Positions 1-8,046 of a stretch of DNA of 47,605 nucleotides are shown piece by piece. The stretch is from NCBI GenBank assembly GCA_017457105.1, contig JAFTIA010000063.1, forward strand, positions 1-47,605. The letters run 5' to 3'. The notes beneath the pieces are model-generated. The model did not search any database, was not told the origin of the DNA, and worked only from the letters and a program-made list of their open reading frames with translations. Both the position numbers and the translations under genes were made by a program. The DNA is from Lentisphaeria bacterium. GTDB taxonomy: Bacteria; Verrucomicrobiota; Lentisphaeria; Victivallales; Victivallaceae. How positions within the stretch are numbered: the stretch's first letter is position 1; the number at the start of each line of letters is the position of its first letter.

Positions 1-58
1 CGAACGTCGGCTGCACAAGCCCGGTACTGAAACGAAGTGGAAGTACCGTAACATGCCA

Positions 59-73
59 GCGGGTGCTACCCGC
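59..73. repeat. GCGGGTGCTACC hairpin motif, copy 1
   Basis: Perfect 6-bp inverted repeat GCGGGT/ACCCGC with a 3-base loop. The same 15-mer lies in reverse complement at 24328-24342, and its first 12 bases recur at 27325-27336, always in non-coding DNA. Bases 1-58 before it contain no gene I can assign. Function unknown; it may be part of a small dispersed element. Confidence 0.55.
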
Positions 74-93
74 CCCCGGCCCCCCGCTCCAAT

Positions 94-127
94 AAAAAAT
101 CAGCAAGCAATCAGCTTGCGATTTTTT
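94..127 (-). terminator. Intrinsic terminator, probably bidirectional
   Basis: GCAAGC (103-108) pairs with GCTTGC (114-119) around a 5-base loop. The stem is extended by an A-run on the left and a T-run on the right, so it can end transcription in either direction. On the minus strand it lies about 120 bases downstream of the stop codon at 244 and is the likely end of the 244-2020 unit. Confidence 0.7.
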
Positions 128-140
128 CCGGGGCCTTGCG

Positions 141-165
141 GTTCAGCGTAAGAAGTACGCTGAAC
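141..165. repeat. Perfect 10-bp inverted repeat
   Basis: GTTCAGCGTA (141-150) and TACGCTGAAC (156-165) are exact inverted copies around a 5-base loop. There is no adjacent T-run, so this is not a classical terminator. It may fold in the 3' untranslated region of the minus-strand unit and protect it from decay. Confidence 0.6.
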
Positions 166-211
166 CCAGCCTCGCAGAGACCAAGTGCACAGCAAATAAA
201 TTGCTATATAG

Positions 212-238
212 AAAAATCAGTCTGTGTTTGGTACAGCC
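212..238 (+). repeat. AAAAATCAGT...GTACAGCC dispersed repeat
   Basis: This copy of an AT-rich intergenic sequence ends 6 bases from the stop codon at 244. Related copies are at 24223-24243 (inverted), 45638-45665 (inverted), 45738-45769 and 45772-45803. The shared core is AAAAATCAGT, a variable triplet, then TGTTTAGTACACAGCC with small changes. It resembles one terminal repeat of a miniature element. Confidence 0.6.
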
Positions 239-243
239 CCTTT

Positions 244-1164
244 TTATTTATATTCTTCCAACATGTTCCGCATGACTTTTACGGCGAATTCCGCATAAGC
301 AGACATCATCTCCGGAGCCTGCCCGAAATAGCCCAGCACCAGTTCCATATTGTAAACACCGTTATAACCGGTTTCCTTCAATGCCGCAAAGACATCTTTC
401 CAGTCAATATTGCCGGAACGGGGCACTTTGTGCTGATCGGTCATGCAGTCATTGTCATGCAGATGCAGGATCTCGATATTTTTGCCCAGTCTGCGGATCA
501 TTTCCGCCGGAGAAGGCTGCCCGGGAAAGCGGTACGCTTTATTGGTATGGCCGGTATCCATACAGACACAGAACCAGTCCCCATACGCCGTTTCCTTCCG
601 GATGCGGTCATAGATGGAAATAAATTCCTGGGCACTGCCGAAAAAGTCAATGCAGGTACGCCCCGAACTGTCAAACGTCCGGGTGGCATCGCCAAAAGTT
701 TCCGTAGCGATCTTCACCCCGGCATCTTTAGCCATGGGCAGAAAATCCGTGAAGTTCCGGAACGCCAGATCACGCAGGATCACCGGATCAGTATTGATGT
801 CATGATGGATGTAGGACGGGCCATGCATGGCGCAGTGTTTGCAGCCCAGAATTTTAGTGGCCTGCAAATCCAGATAGGCCAGACGCTTCTGACCGGCATC
901 AAATTCAGGATCATTGCGGTAACCGCAAATACGGCCGTGGGTCTGGCTGATGATCATATCCAGCGAAGCGGCCGTTTTCGCCACTTTTTCAAAATGGCTG
1001 AAAATCTCATCTTCACTTTTCAGATACAGATTTTCGTCATTCAGCAAAAGATCCAGATCCACCGCATCGGCGCCGGCGGCTTTGGCCAGCTTTAACGCTT
1101 CTTCATCACCAAACATCTCCTGCCAGCGACCGACAGAAAGACCCACCAACGGTTTTTCACTCAT
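244..1164 (-). CDS. Sugar phosphate isomerase/epimerase family protein (TIM barrel)
   Basis: A 306-residue cytosolic protein with the pattern of the xylose-isomerase-like/AP-endonuclease-2 TIM-barrel family. Seen in the sequence: QTHGRICGYR near residue 75, HCAMHGP near 110, ATETFGD near 155, VCMDTGHTNKAYR near 205 (metal-binding Asp and His), EILHLHDND near 235, and a late NMEL glutamate. Such proteins isomerise or epimerise sugars or sugar acids using a divalent metal; the substrate cannot be read here. I chose the ATG at 1164 because GAGG lies 8 bases before it; a GTG at 1173 would add three residues. It follows the metallo-hydrolase at 1190 by 25 bases, so the two are probably co-transcribed. 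Confidence 0.85.
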   Translation of the reverse strand: MSEKPLVGLSVGRWQEMFGDEEALKLAKAAGADAVDLDLLLNDENLYLKSEDEIFSHFEKVAKTAASLDMIISQTHGRICGYRNDPEFDAGQKRLAYLDLQATKILGCKHCAMHGPSYIHHDINTDPVILRDLAFRNFTDFLPMAKDAGVKIATETFGDATRTFDSSGRTCIDFFGSAQEFISIYDRIRKETAYGDWFCVCMDTGHTNKAYRFPGQPSPAEMIRRLGKNIEILHLHDNDCMTDQHKVPRSGNIDWKDVFAALKETGYNGVYNMELVLGYFGQAPEMMSAYAEFAVKVMRNMLEEYK

Positions 1165-1189
1165 TTTCAACACCTCTTTTTATCTCTGA

Positions 1190-2020
1190 TTACAGGTCGA
1201 TCACCTTCCCGTCGTACCCCACCTCGATCCCGTGGGGCGCAAAGTAGGCTTCCAGATCCGCCTGCAAAGAGTTCCCGTTATGACTGAAATGATTGACGAT
1301 CGCCAGACCGTCCTTTTTCAGAATTCCACGCTTGAGGAGTTCATCCCGGAAACGCACCCCCACAGCAGCCCCCATGTGGCCGTCTTCCACATCCGCAAAC
1401 TTGAGCGCGCAGGTGCCGTCAAAAATCACACAATCCACCGTGCGCCCGGCAATGGTGTTCCACGCTTCTTCCGTCCAGAATCCGCTGTCATGGGCGATCA
1501 GAAGGGATTTGCCGTCCCGGGTCAGGATATAATTCCGGGCATCCTCGGCACTGTGCCGGGCGGGGATGGAGAAAATCTCCATATTGTGAGCCTGCAAGGG
1601 AACGCCGTTTTCCGGTTCAACCCATGTGGTATCCGGCCACAATGCCACACTTTTCATATCGGTTTTCCCCATGATGATCTCGCAGTACTTCCGGATCTCC
1701 GGAGAGCCGTAGATCGTCAACGCAGGAGCATTCTGTGCAAAACCTTTCCGCCGCCAGCCCAGTTCCACCGGATTGCAATGATCGGAATGCTGATGGGTAA
1801 AAATGATCTGCTTCAACTCCTCCCAGAGGATCCCGGCAGTCCAGCTCTGCCAGAAAGCATCCGGGCCGAAATCGATCATCGTATCCCGATCGATAAGATA
1901 ACTGGTGCGGCGCCGCAAATCTTTTCCGCCGTTCTGCCGGGCGATCCGGCAAACCTCACACCGGCACCACAGCGAAGGAACCGCCTCCGCCGCCGCCGAC
2001 CCGAGAATCGTAATACGCAT
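1190..2020 (-). CDS. MBL-fold metallo-hydrolase, PhnP-like
   Basis: A 276-residue metallo-beta-lactamase-fold hydrolase. The N-terminal glycine-rich strand with a CRCEVC cysteine cluster (about residues 19-24) resembles the structural zinc site of PhnP phosphodiesterases. The catalytic metal motif HQHSDH lies near residue 76, HSAEDARNY near 155, a metal-ligand Asp in IAHDSG near 175, and a late histidine in VNHFSHNG. PhnP-type enzymes open cyclic phosphodiesters, but no phosphonate genes are nearby, so the substrate is open. The ATG start has AAGGAG 8 bases upstream. It is the first gene of a two-gene unit with the TIM-barrel protein. Confidence 0.85.
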   Translation of the reverse strand: MRITILGSAAAEAVPSLWCRCEVCRIARQNGGKDLRRRTSYLIDRDTMIDFGPDAFWQSWTAGILWEELKQIIFTHQHSDHCNPVELGWRRKGFAQNAPALTIYGSPEIRKYCEIIMGKTDMKSVALWPDTTWVEPENGVPLQAHNMEIFSIPARHSAEDARNYILTRDGKSLLIAHDSGFWTEEAWNTIAGRTVDCVIFDGTCALKFADVEDGHMGAAVGVRFRDELLKRGILKKDGLAIVNHFSHNGNSLQADLEAYFAPHGIEVGYDGKVIDL

Positions 2021-2090
2021 GATGAAATCTCCTTATTCCTGAAAAGTATGTTTGTAAAGAAAGATCCCGCCCTGAACAAAAACCGTCACA

Positions 2091-2119
2091 AAAAAACCGG
2101 CACCGTTTCCGGTACCGGT
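2091..2119 (-). terminator. Intrinsic terminator of the 2-oxoacid oxidoreductase operon
   Basis: Nine-base arms (2096-2104 and 2111-2119) enclose a 6-base loop, with a T-run on the minus strand. One position mispairs on the plus strand but forms G-U in the minus-strand RNA, so it was kept for minus-strand transcription. It starts about 15 bases after the stop at 2135. Confidence 0.85.
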
Positions 2120-2134
2120 TCAAAAAGCTTTTTT

Positions 2135-3607
2135 TTACAGAGCCGCCTGCATCTTATCAAAGCCCAGCTTGCAGGCTTCAATATTCATCTTGACGATCTT
2201 ATCCTTGCCTGCAAAGCATTCCGCAATGGCCGCTTCCGCAGTTTCCTGGAATTTCGCCGCATCCGCAGGCGTAAGATAATGTTTGGTCAGCATGGCGCCG
2301 ATGGCACCGAGCATCACCGCATTGGCACACTTCAAATTGCCGAATTCCTCTGCAATATCGCCGGTGTTCAACGCAATGGCTTTCTGACCGGGCTTCACCG
2401 CAGGAACTTCCTTGATGGTGGAACTGTCATACATCAGCACACCATTTTCGCCCAGTTCCGGCAGATACTTATCCAGCGAAGGCCGGTTCAGCACCACCAG
2501 AAGGTCGCAGTTGCTGTCCACAATGGGGCTCCCGATGGGGCCCTTGTTCACGATCACAGCGCAGTTTGCCGTACCGCCGCGCATTTCCGGGCCATAACTG
2601 GGCAGCCAGGAAACATTCAAATTCCGGTATTTGCCCATGGCCGCCATAATAAGCCCCAGACTCAACACACCCTGACCGCCGAAACCGCCGATCTTGATCC
2701 GCAATTCACGGTTGAAGATCTCCGAATCACAGGATTCATGTTCCTGATCGCCGCCGGGGAGTTCCCGGTAAAGGGCTTTTTCCACATCCGCCTTTTCAAA
2801 GGTCGGCACAGGACGGACCACCGGTTCCCGTTCCGCCGTCACATCTTTGTAAACGCCCAGCGGGAAATACTTGGTCATGTTTTCATCAATGAACTTGTCC
2901 ATATCTGCCGGTTTCATCTTCAGATTTACCGGACAGCCGGAAAGAACTTCCACAAAAGCAAAGCCTTTCTTTTCCATATTGATCTGGATGGCTTTCCGAA
3001 CCGCTTTCCGGGCTTTCATGATGTTGGCAGGGGTGGTCAGTGCCACACGCTCCACATACACCGGAGATTCCAGCTGGGAAACCATTTCGGAGATCTTCAG
3101 GGGATAGCCTTCCGTCAGCGCATTGCGCCCGTAGGGGCTGGTGGCGGTTTTCTGGCCCAGCAGAGAAGTGGGAGCCATCTGCCCGCCGGTCATCCCGTAA
3201 ATAGCGTTGTTCACAAAGAATACACAGTAATTTTCGCCGCGGTTCGCCGCCTGCATAAAGGCGTTGAAACCAATGGCCGCCAGGTCGCCGTCACCCTGAT
3301 ACCCGATCACGATGCTGTCCGGATTCGCCCGGGTCAACCCCGTGGCGGCTGCCGCAGAACGCCCGTGGGGGACCTGCAGACCAAAGCAGTCAAAGTAATA
3401 GTAGGCAAAGACCGAACAGCCCACGGGGCTGATAAAGGTGGTCTTGTCCTGGATCCCGAAATCCGCCATGGCTTCGGCGATCAGTTTGTGCAGAACACCG
3501 TGGCCGCAGCCCGGGCAGTAAGACATATTTTTCTTGATGGAGCCGGGCCGGCGTTCAAACGTTTCAAAAAACCCTTTCGGACGGCCGAATTTCACTACTT
3601 CCGCCAT
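2135..3607 (-). CDS. 2-oxoacid:ferredoxin oxidoreductase, beta-gamma fusion
   Basis: A 490-residue fusion. The N-terminal 260 residues are the thiamine-diphosphate beta subunit: CPGCGHG near 31, VPHGRSAAAATG, and the ThDP/Mg motif GYQGDGDLAAIG followed by NNAIYGMTGGQ. The C-terminal part, from about 300, is the gamma subunit, starting IGGFGGQGVLSLG with SYGPEMRGGTA after it. With the alpha subunit and ferredoxin upstream it should oxidise a 2-oxoacid (branched-chain or 2-oxoglutarate type) to acyl-CoA and reduced ferredoxin in the cytosol. Fusion of these two subunits is known in anaerobes. The ATG at 3607 lies 2 bases after the upstream stop with GGAGG 9 bases before it; a GTG at 3613 overlapping the stop is an alternative. 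Confidence 0.9.
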   Translation of the reverse strand: MAEVVKFGRPKGFFETFERRPGSIKKNMSYCPGCGHGVLHKLIAEAMADFGIQDKTTFISPVGCSVFAYYYFDCFGLQVPHGRSAAAATGLTRANPDSIVIGYQGDGDLAAIGFNAFMQAANRGENYCVFFVNNAIYGMTGGQMAPTSLLGQKTATSPYGRNALTEGYPLKISEMVSQLESPVYVERVALTTPANIMKARKAVRKAIQINMEKKGFAFVEVLSGCPVNLKMKPADMDKFIDENMTKYFPLGVYKDVTAEREPVVRPVPTFEKADVEKALYRELPGGDQEHESCDSEIFNRELRIKIGGFGGQGVLSLGLIMAAMGKYRNLNVSWLPSYGPEMRGGTANCAVIVNKGPIGSPIVDSNCDLLVVLNRPSLDKYLPELGENGVLMYDSSTIKEVPAVKPGQKAIALNTGDIAEEFGNLKCANAVMLGAIGAMLTKHYLTPADAAKFQETAEAAIAECFAGKDKIVKMNIEACKLGFDKMQAAL

Positions 3608-3609
3608 GA

Positions 3610-4674
3610 TCACTTTCCTCCCTGTGCAAGCTGACGGACATGGCGCACCACATCGTCAACAGTAATCAGATTTCCGCCCATCCGGTTCACCAGAGAAACC
3701 GGTCTGGAACAATCGGTGGCCAACTTGATGTCGTTGATCATCTGGCCGTTGTTCATTTCCACGGAAACAAAGCTCTTCACATGCCCCATGTGCTTGCGGA
3801 AGGCTTTTTCCGGGAAGGGGAAGAGGGTCAGGGGCCGGATGATCCCGGCACGGATACCTTCTGCCCGGAGCCGTTCAGCGGCGGTCCGGATCACCCGGCC
3901 GCAGATACCGAACCCGGCAAGGATGTAATCGGCATCATCTGCCAGATATTCTTCGGCACGCTGTTCTTTTTCTTCGATCAGAGCGTACTTTTCGTTCAAA
4001 TGAATGTTGACCTGTTCCAGATCGGCGGCTTCCATGTAGATGGATGTAAGATAATTGGTCCGGGGATTGACCTTGAAGTCCAACGCCCATTCCGGAGATT
4101 CCCGGCGGGGACTCACGGCAGGGAGCGTCACGGATTCCAGCATCTGCCCGACCACACCGTCCGTCAGGATGTAAACCGGCGTGCGGTACTTGTCCGCAAG
4201 GTCGAACGCCAGGGCGGCAAAGTCGCACATTTCCTGCGCAGACCCCGGAGCAAGGACGATCACTTTATAACCGCCGTGACCGCCGCCTTTGGTGATCTGA
4301 TTGTAGTCGCTCTGTTCCGGAGCGATGTTCCCCAGCCCGGGACCGCCACGCATCACGTCGATGATCACGCAGGGCAGTTCCATGGTGGCGATGTAGGAGA
4401 CACCTTCCTGCTTGAGGCTGATGCCCAGCCCGGAACTGGCGGTCATTACCCGGCGGCCTGCGGCGGCGGCACCCATGACCATATTGATGGATGCAGTTTC
4501 ACATTCCGCCTGCAAAAAGGTACGGCCCAGCAGCGGGAACTTTTCCGCCGCAGTCTGGGCGATTTCGCTGGCGGGGGTGATGGGATAACCGAAAAAGCAG
4601 TCGCAACCGGCGAGCAGTGCGCCGTAAACCACTGCTTCATTCCCCTTCAGGAGCAGTTTATTGCTGTATTCCAT
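3610..4674 (-). CDS. vorB: 2-oxoacid:ferredoxin oxidoreductase alpha subunit (VorB/KorA type)
   Basis: A 354-residue pyrimidine-binding alpha subunit. Seen: GNEAVVYGALLAGCDCFFGYPITPASEI at the N terminus, AECETASINMVMGAAAAG near 55, TASSGLGISLKQEG near 78, RGGPGLGN near 108, and a C-terminal transketolase-C-like domain ending near residue 340. Length and pattern fit the VorB/KorA family. The best guess is the 3-methyl-2-oxobutanoate or 2-oxoglutarate enzyme; sequence alone does not settle which. It starts 3 bases after the ferredoxin stop, with GGAGG inside the end of that gene, so translation is coupled. Confidence 0.9.
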   Translation of the reverse strand: MEYSNKLLLKGNEAVVYGALLAGCDCFFGYPITPASEIAQTAAEKFPLLGRTFLQAECETASINMVMGAAAAGRRVMTASSGLGISLKQEGVSYIATMELPCVIIDVMRGGPGLGNIAPEQSDYNQITKGGGHGGYKVIVLAPGSAQEMCDFAALAFDLADKYRTPVYILTDGVVGQMLESVTLPAVSPRRESPEWALDFKVNPRTNYLTSIYMEAADLEQVNIHLNEKYALIEEKEQRAEEYLADDADYILAGFGICGRVIRTAAERLRAEGIRAGIIRPLTLFPFPEKAFRKHMGHVKSFVSVEMNNGQMINDIKLATDCSRPVSLVNRMGGNLITVDDVVRHVRQLAQGGK

Positions 4675-4677
4675 TTG

Positions 4678-4917
4678 TTATGCCTCCGGGGTGATTTCGT
4701 AAATGGTGATAGCTCCGGGTTCGGGGCAGGTGTAGAAACAGGCACCACAGCCCACACAGCCTTCGCCGCTGTATTCCGCATAAGGCACGCCCATAATATT
4801 CAAAGCACTGCCCAGTTTCAACAGTTTCTTCGGACAGGCACTGACACAGCGGCCGCACCCCTTGCATTCATCCGGCTCCGGATGGCACCGGAATGTCTTT
4901 TTGACAGTCTGACTCAT
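4678..4917 (-). CDS. 2-[4Fe-4S] ferredoxin, delta subunit of the 2-oxoacid oxidoreductase
   Basis: A 79-residue ferredoxin with two cluster motifs: [12 protein letters not shown] near residue 18 and [12 protein letters not shown] near residue 53. It opens the operon and would carry electrons from the ThDP site of the alpha/beta-gamma complex to soluble ferredoxin. The start ATG has AGAGGGAA upstream. The first gene lies about 50 bases below a good promoter at 4974-5001. Confidence 0.9.
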   Translation of the reverse strand: MSQTVKKTFRCHPEPDECKGCGRCVSACPKKLLKLGSALNIMGVPYAEYSGEGCVGCGACFYTCPEPGAITIYEITPEA

Positions 4918-4973
4918 ATTGCAATTCCCTCTTTTTAAACAGAATGTTTTTCTGTAAAAATCTCTAAACGAAT

Positions 4974-5001
4974 ACTATACTGCAAAAAATGAAAAATTCA
5001 A
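4974..5001 (-). promoter_or_regulatory. Sigma70-type promoter of the 2-oxoacid oxidoreductase operon
   Basis: On the minus strand the -35 is TTGAAT (4996-5001), the spacer is 16 bases, and the -10 is TATAGT (4974-4979). It faces away from the aroB promoter 35 bases further on, so the two units are divergent from a short shared control region. Confidence 0.65.
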
Positions 5002-5035
5002 GCATTTTCAGCAGTTTTTCACGGTGCTGCGGCAC

Positions 5036-5064
5036 TTGACTTTTGGTGTATTTTGCGTTACAGT
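5036..5064 (+). promoter_or_regulatory. Sigma70-type promoter of aroB-dprA-ispD
   Basis: TTGACT (5036-5041), 17-base spacer, TACAGT (5059-5064). The expected transcript starts near 5071, about 30 bases before the aroB ATG at 5101. Confidence 0.65.
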
Positions 5065-5100
5065 ATGGCGAATGGTCATTACTTTATTTTGGAGAATATC

Positions 5101-6162
5101 ATGCTGGAAAAAATCGCAGTCCCTCTGGCGGGAGGATATGCTTATGACATTTGGGCCGGAGATACCGCTTCCCTCCGGGAAAAACTTGCCCCTGTTCTGG
5201 AAAACCGCAGAGTCATGACTGTGGCGGATTCCAATACCGTGTGCTACGCTCCGGCAATGGGGCTGGAAGACCCTGTAGTGATCCCCGCCGGAGAACGCTC
5301 CAAAACCTTCACTTCCGCCGCCATGCTCTGCGGAGAAGCCGCCCGCCGGGGGCTGGACCGCCAGAGTGTGATCGTGGCTCTGGGGGGCGGCGTAGTGGGC
5401 GACCTTGCCGGTTTTGCGGCGGCCATCTACATGCGGGGCATCCGGGTGGTGCAGATCCCCACATCGCTCCTTGCCATGGTGGATTCCTCCGTGGGCGGCA
5501 AAACGGCAGTGGATATTCCGGAAGGGAAAAATCTTGCAGGGGCATTCCACCAGCCGCAAACGGTATTGATCTCGCCGGAATTTCTGCAGGGACTCCCTGT
5601 GCGGGAACGCCTCGGAGCCCTGGCGGAAGTGGTGAAATACGGTGCCGCACTGGACCGGGATTTTTTTGATTTTCTGGAGGAAAATGCGGAAAATCTTATC
5701 AAGCCGGAAGTGGATGAAGCCCTTTATCTCCAAATCATCTGCCGTTCCTGCAGTATCAAGGCAAAGATCGTTACAGAAGATGAAAAAGAGTCCGGTGTCC
5801 GGAAATATCTCAATTACGGGCATACTTACGGGCATGCCGTGGAACTGCTCTCCGATTTCCGGTTGAGCCACGGGGAATCGGTGGCCATCGGCATGGCGGC
5901 GGCGGCACGCATGGCATGTCTGCAGGGGATGTGGAGCAAGGCGGAAGAAGACCGCCAGAACGCCCTCCTCCGCAAACTGGGGCTGCCCGTCACCATCCCG
6001 CAGGAGATGTCCGCAGAAAAAATCGTTGAAGTCATGATGCACGACAAGAAAAACTCCGCAGGCTCCATCACGCTGGTCCTCCCTGTTAAAATGGGCGAAG
6101 TCACCTGCCGGAAATTTACGGACACAGATCAAGTCCGGCAAGTGGCGGAGGAATTGAGATGA
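5101..6162 (+). CDS. aroB: 3-dehydroquinate synthase
   Basis: A 353-residue cytosolic enzyme of the shikimate pathway, converting DAHP to 3-dehydroquinate with NAD and a divalent metal. Seen: GERSKT near 65, the NAD-binding LGGGVVGDLAGF (94-105), IPTSLLAMVDSSVGGKTAVD, and metal ligands E176 (EVVKYG), H241 (NYGHTYGH) and H257 (SHGES). The ATG at 5101 was chosen over an upstream in-frame one at 5053 because GGAG lies 6 bases before it, and the upstream codon would sit inside the promoter. The stop overlaps the dprA start in ATGA. Confidence 0.95.
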   Translation: MLEKIAVPLAGGYAYDIWAGDTASLREKLAPVLENRRVMTVADSNTVCYAPAMGLEDPVVIPAGERSKTFTSAAMLCGEAARRGLDRQSVIVALGGGVVGDLAGFAAAIYMRGIRVVQIPTSLLAMVDSSVGGKTAVDIPEGKNLAGAFHQPQTVLISPEFLQGLPVRERLGALAEVVKYGAALDRDFFDFLEENAENLIKPEVDEALYLQIICRSCSIKAKIVTEDEKESGVRKYLNYGHTYGHAVELLSDFRLSHGESVAIGMAAAARMACLQGMWSKAEEDRQNALLRKLGLPVTIPQEMSAEKIVEVMMHDKKNSAGSITLVLPVKMGEVTCRKFTDTDQVRQVAEELR

Positions 6163-7280
6163 CCGACCGGGAGGCCTGTATTGTCTTTAACATGATTTCC
6201 GGCGTGGGGTATATCAAATACCGTGCGTTGTGCAATCATTTCGGCTCGCCCTCGGAAGCCTTGAAACAGCCCGAAGGGGAACTGCTGCAAGTCCCCGGGA
6301 TCGGCCCCCAGCTGGCGGACAGGATCACCCACTGCCGGGAAGAGGTGGATCTTGCAGGAGAACTTGCCTTTGCGGAACGCTCCGGCGTGCGGATCCTGAC
6401 TCTTTTTGACGATGCGTATCCGGATATTCTGCGGCATTTGTACGATCCCCCCATGGTGTTGTATGTTCGGGGCATCCTGCCGGAGTGCGGCATCAACCGC
6501 AATCTGGCAGTTGTAGGGACCCGGCGGGTCAGCCGCTACGGGGCGGAAGTTACCCGCAGACTTGCAGAAGATGCGGCAAGAGCGGGACTTGTCATTATTT
6601 CCGGGCTGGCACTGGGGGTGGACACCATTGCCCATCAGGCGGCGGTGGACAATCATGCGCCCACCGTGGCAGTGCTTGGCGGCGGGCTTGCCCGGCTTCA
6701 TCCGCAGGAAAATCTGGAACTTGCCCGGAAAATCGTGGAAACCGGCGGGGCGGTCATCAGTGAATTTCCCATGCGTTTTCCCGTCAGCCGCACCTCTTTT
6801 CCCCGGCGGAACCGGATCGTGGCACGGCTGGCAGATGCGGTGCTTGTCACCGAAGCCGGGGTGGATTCCGGCGCACTCATCACAGCGGATCTTGCGGCGG
6901 AATACAATCTTGTAATGGCAGTTCCCGGAAGGATCGACAATCCGCAGGCGGCGGGCTGTCATAAACTTTTGAAAAACGGCGCGACTCTGGTGGAAAATTT
7001 CAACGATATCCAGGATGCCATGCATTTGGGACTTCTGCCGCTGGACTTTGAATTTTCCGAACCGGAAGCGGAATACCGGGCAGACGGGATCAGCGATTTT
7101 CCGGCCCCCGCCAGACAAATTCTGGAAACCCTTGCCATCCGGGCATGTTCCTTTGACGAACTGGCAGATGCAACCGGGTTGGAAGCGGATGTTTTAAGTT
7201 CCAATCTCTCGCTTCTGGAACTTGCCATGAAAATCACCCGGGATCCGGACCAGACCTATTCCCTGCGGAGGCTCTCATGA
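6159..7280 (+). CDS. dprA: DNA processing protein DprA/Smf
   Basis: A 373-residue protein that in other bacteria loads RecA on incoming single-stranded DNA during transformation. Seen: an N-terminal helical/HhH region (VPGIGPQLADRI near 47), a Rossmann-like core from about 110 with VGTRRVSRYG, SGLALGVDTIAHQAA, AVLGGGLARLHPQEN, SEFPMRFPVSRTSFPRRNRI, and VTEAGVDSGALITADLAAE, then a C-terminal winged helix from about 310. It overlaps aroB and ispD by 4 bases at each end, so all three should be made together. No other competence gene is present in the window. Confidence 0.93.
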   Translation: MTDREACIVFNMISGVGYIKYRALCNHFGSPSEALKQPEGELLQVPGIGPQLADRITHCREEVDLAGELAFAERSGVRILTLFDDAYPDILRHLYDPPMVLYVRGILPECGINRNLAVVGTRRVSRYGAEVTRRLAEDAARAGLVIISGLALGVDTIAHQAAVDNHAPTVAVLGGGLARLHPQENLELARKIVETGGAVISEFPMRFPVSRTSFPRRNRIVARLADAVLVTEAGVDSGALITADLAAEYNLVMAVPGRIDNPQAAGCHKLLKNGATLVENFNDIQDAMHLGLLPLDFEFSEPEAEYRADGISDFPAPARQILETLAIRACSFDELADATGLEADVLSSNLSLLELAMKITRDPDQTYSLRRLS

Positions 7281-7972
7281 TCCCCGATGCGGCACTGATC
7301 CTTGCTGCGGGCGGCTCCGGCACCCGGTACGGCGGCAATAAACTTTTTGCCCTCCTCTGCAATGTTCCGGTGGTGATCCATTCCGTCCGCAAACTGGGGA
7401 GTCTTTTCCCGGAAGAGTGCCGCATTATGGCCGTGCCGGAAGCGTTGGAGAAGGATTTTGCTGAAATGTTGCAACAGTATGCCCCGGAAATCCCTTTCCG
7501 GCTGGTGCGGGGCGGCTCCTCCCGGACGGAATCGGTGCAGAACGCTCTGGCGGCAGTGCCGGAACATGTGCGCTATATTGCCATCCACGATGCCGCCCGG
7601 CCCCTTGCTCCGGCGGAACTGCTGTATTCTGTTCTGGCGGCGGCAAGGGAAACCGGCGGAGCCATTCCCGGACGGGCTGTCATGGATACGCTCAAGCGGG
7701 TCAACAGCGATCATTTGACTGAAGAAACCATTTCCCGTGACCGGGTGTATGCCGTGGAAACGCCCCAGTGTTTTGAGATCGCCAGACTGCAGGAAGCCTT
7801 CCGTCGCTGTCCGGATTCCCTGACAGACGATGCGGGAACCATGGAAGCCGCCGGTTTTCCCGTACAAATCGTGTCCAATCCCGGGTTCAATCTCAAACTG
7901 ACCTGCCAAGAAGACCTTGTTTTACTGGAAAAACTCTTGCAACTGCAGGAAAATAACAGAAAAATATTGTAA
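7277..7972 (+). CDS. ispD: 2-C-methyl-D-erythritol 4-phosphate cytidylyltransferase
   Basis: A 231-residue enzyme of the MEP isoprenoid pathway, joining CTP and MEP. Seen: the nucleotide-binding start LILAAGGSGTRYGGNK (residues 6-21), RGGSSRTESVQNAL near 78, IAIHDAARPL near 98, and the late DDAGTMEAAG with SNPGFNLKLT. Length is normal. The ATG overlaps the dprA stop in ATGA, and GGAGG sits 5 bases upstream. The MEP-pathway partner ispF is not adjacent. Confidence 0.93.
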   Translation: MIPDAALILAAGGSGTRYGGNKLFALLCNVPVVIHSVRKLGSLFPEECRIMAVPEALEKDFAEMLQQYAPEIPFRLVRGGSSRTESVQNALAAVPEHVRYIAIHDAARPLAPAELLYSVLAAARETGGAIPGRAVMDTLKRVNSDHLTEETISRDRVYAVETPQCFEIARLQEAFRRCPDSLTDDAGTMEAAGFPVQIVSNPGFNLKLTCQEDLVLLEKLLQLQENNRKIL

Positions 7973-8005
7973 TTCCCTGAAAACAGTGTACATTAAATAT
8001 CGTAT

Positions 8006-8014
8006 TGGTATAGA
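8006..8014 (+). promoter_or_regulatory. Possible extended -10 promoter for the amino-sugar unit
   Basis: TG-G-TATAGA fits an extended -10 element 33 bases before the TTG start at 8047. No clear -35 at the usual distance, so this is tentative. The 74-base gap between ispD and the next gene supports a fresh start of transcription. Confidence 0.35.
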
Positions 8015-8046
8015 ATATTGGATTTTATGACAAAAAGGATGTCATT

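Noticed and set aside
2-152. Open plus-strand frame running from the window edge to about 152
   Set aside because: Its end is made of the hairpin motif, a terminator-like stem and a GC-run; no family resemblance and no start visible. I also considered the end of tmRNA, SRP or RNase P RNA but saw no matching core.
1232-3634. Long plus-strand open frame of 800 codons opposite the metallo-hydrolase and oxidoreductase genes
   Set aside because: Composition is rich in His, Arg, Pro and Phe with no domain; it is the antisense of well-supported genes, with matching codon-position bias.
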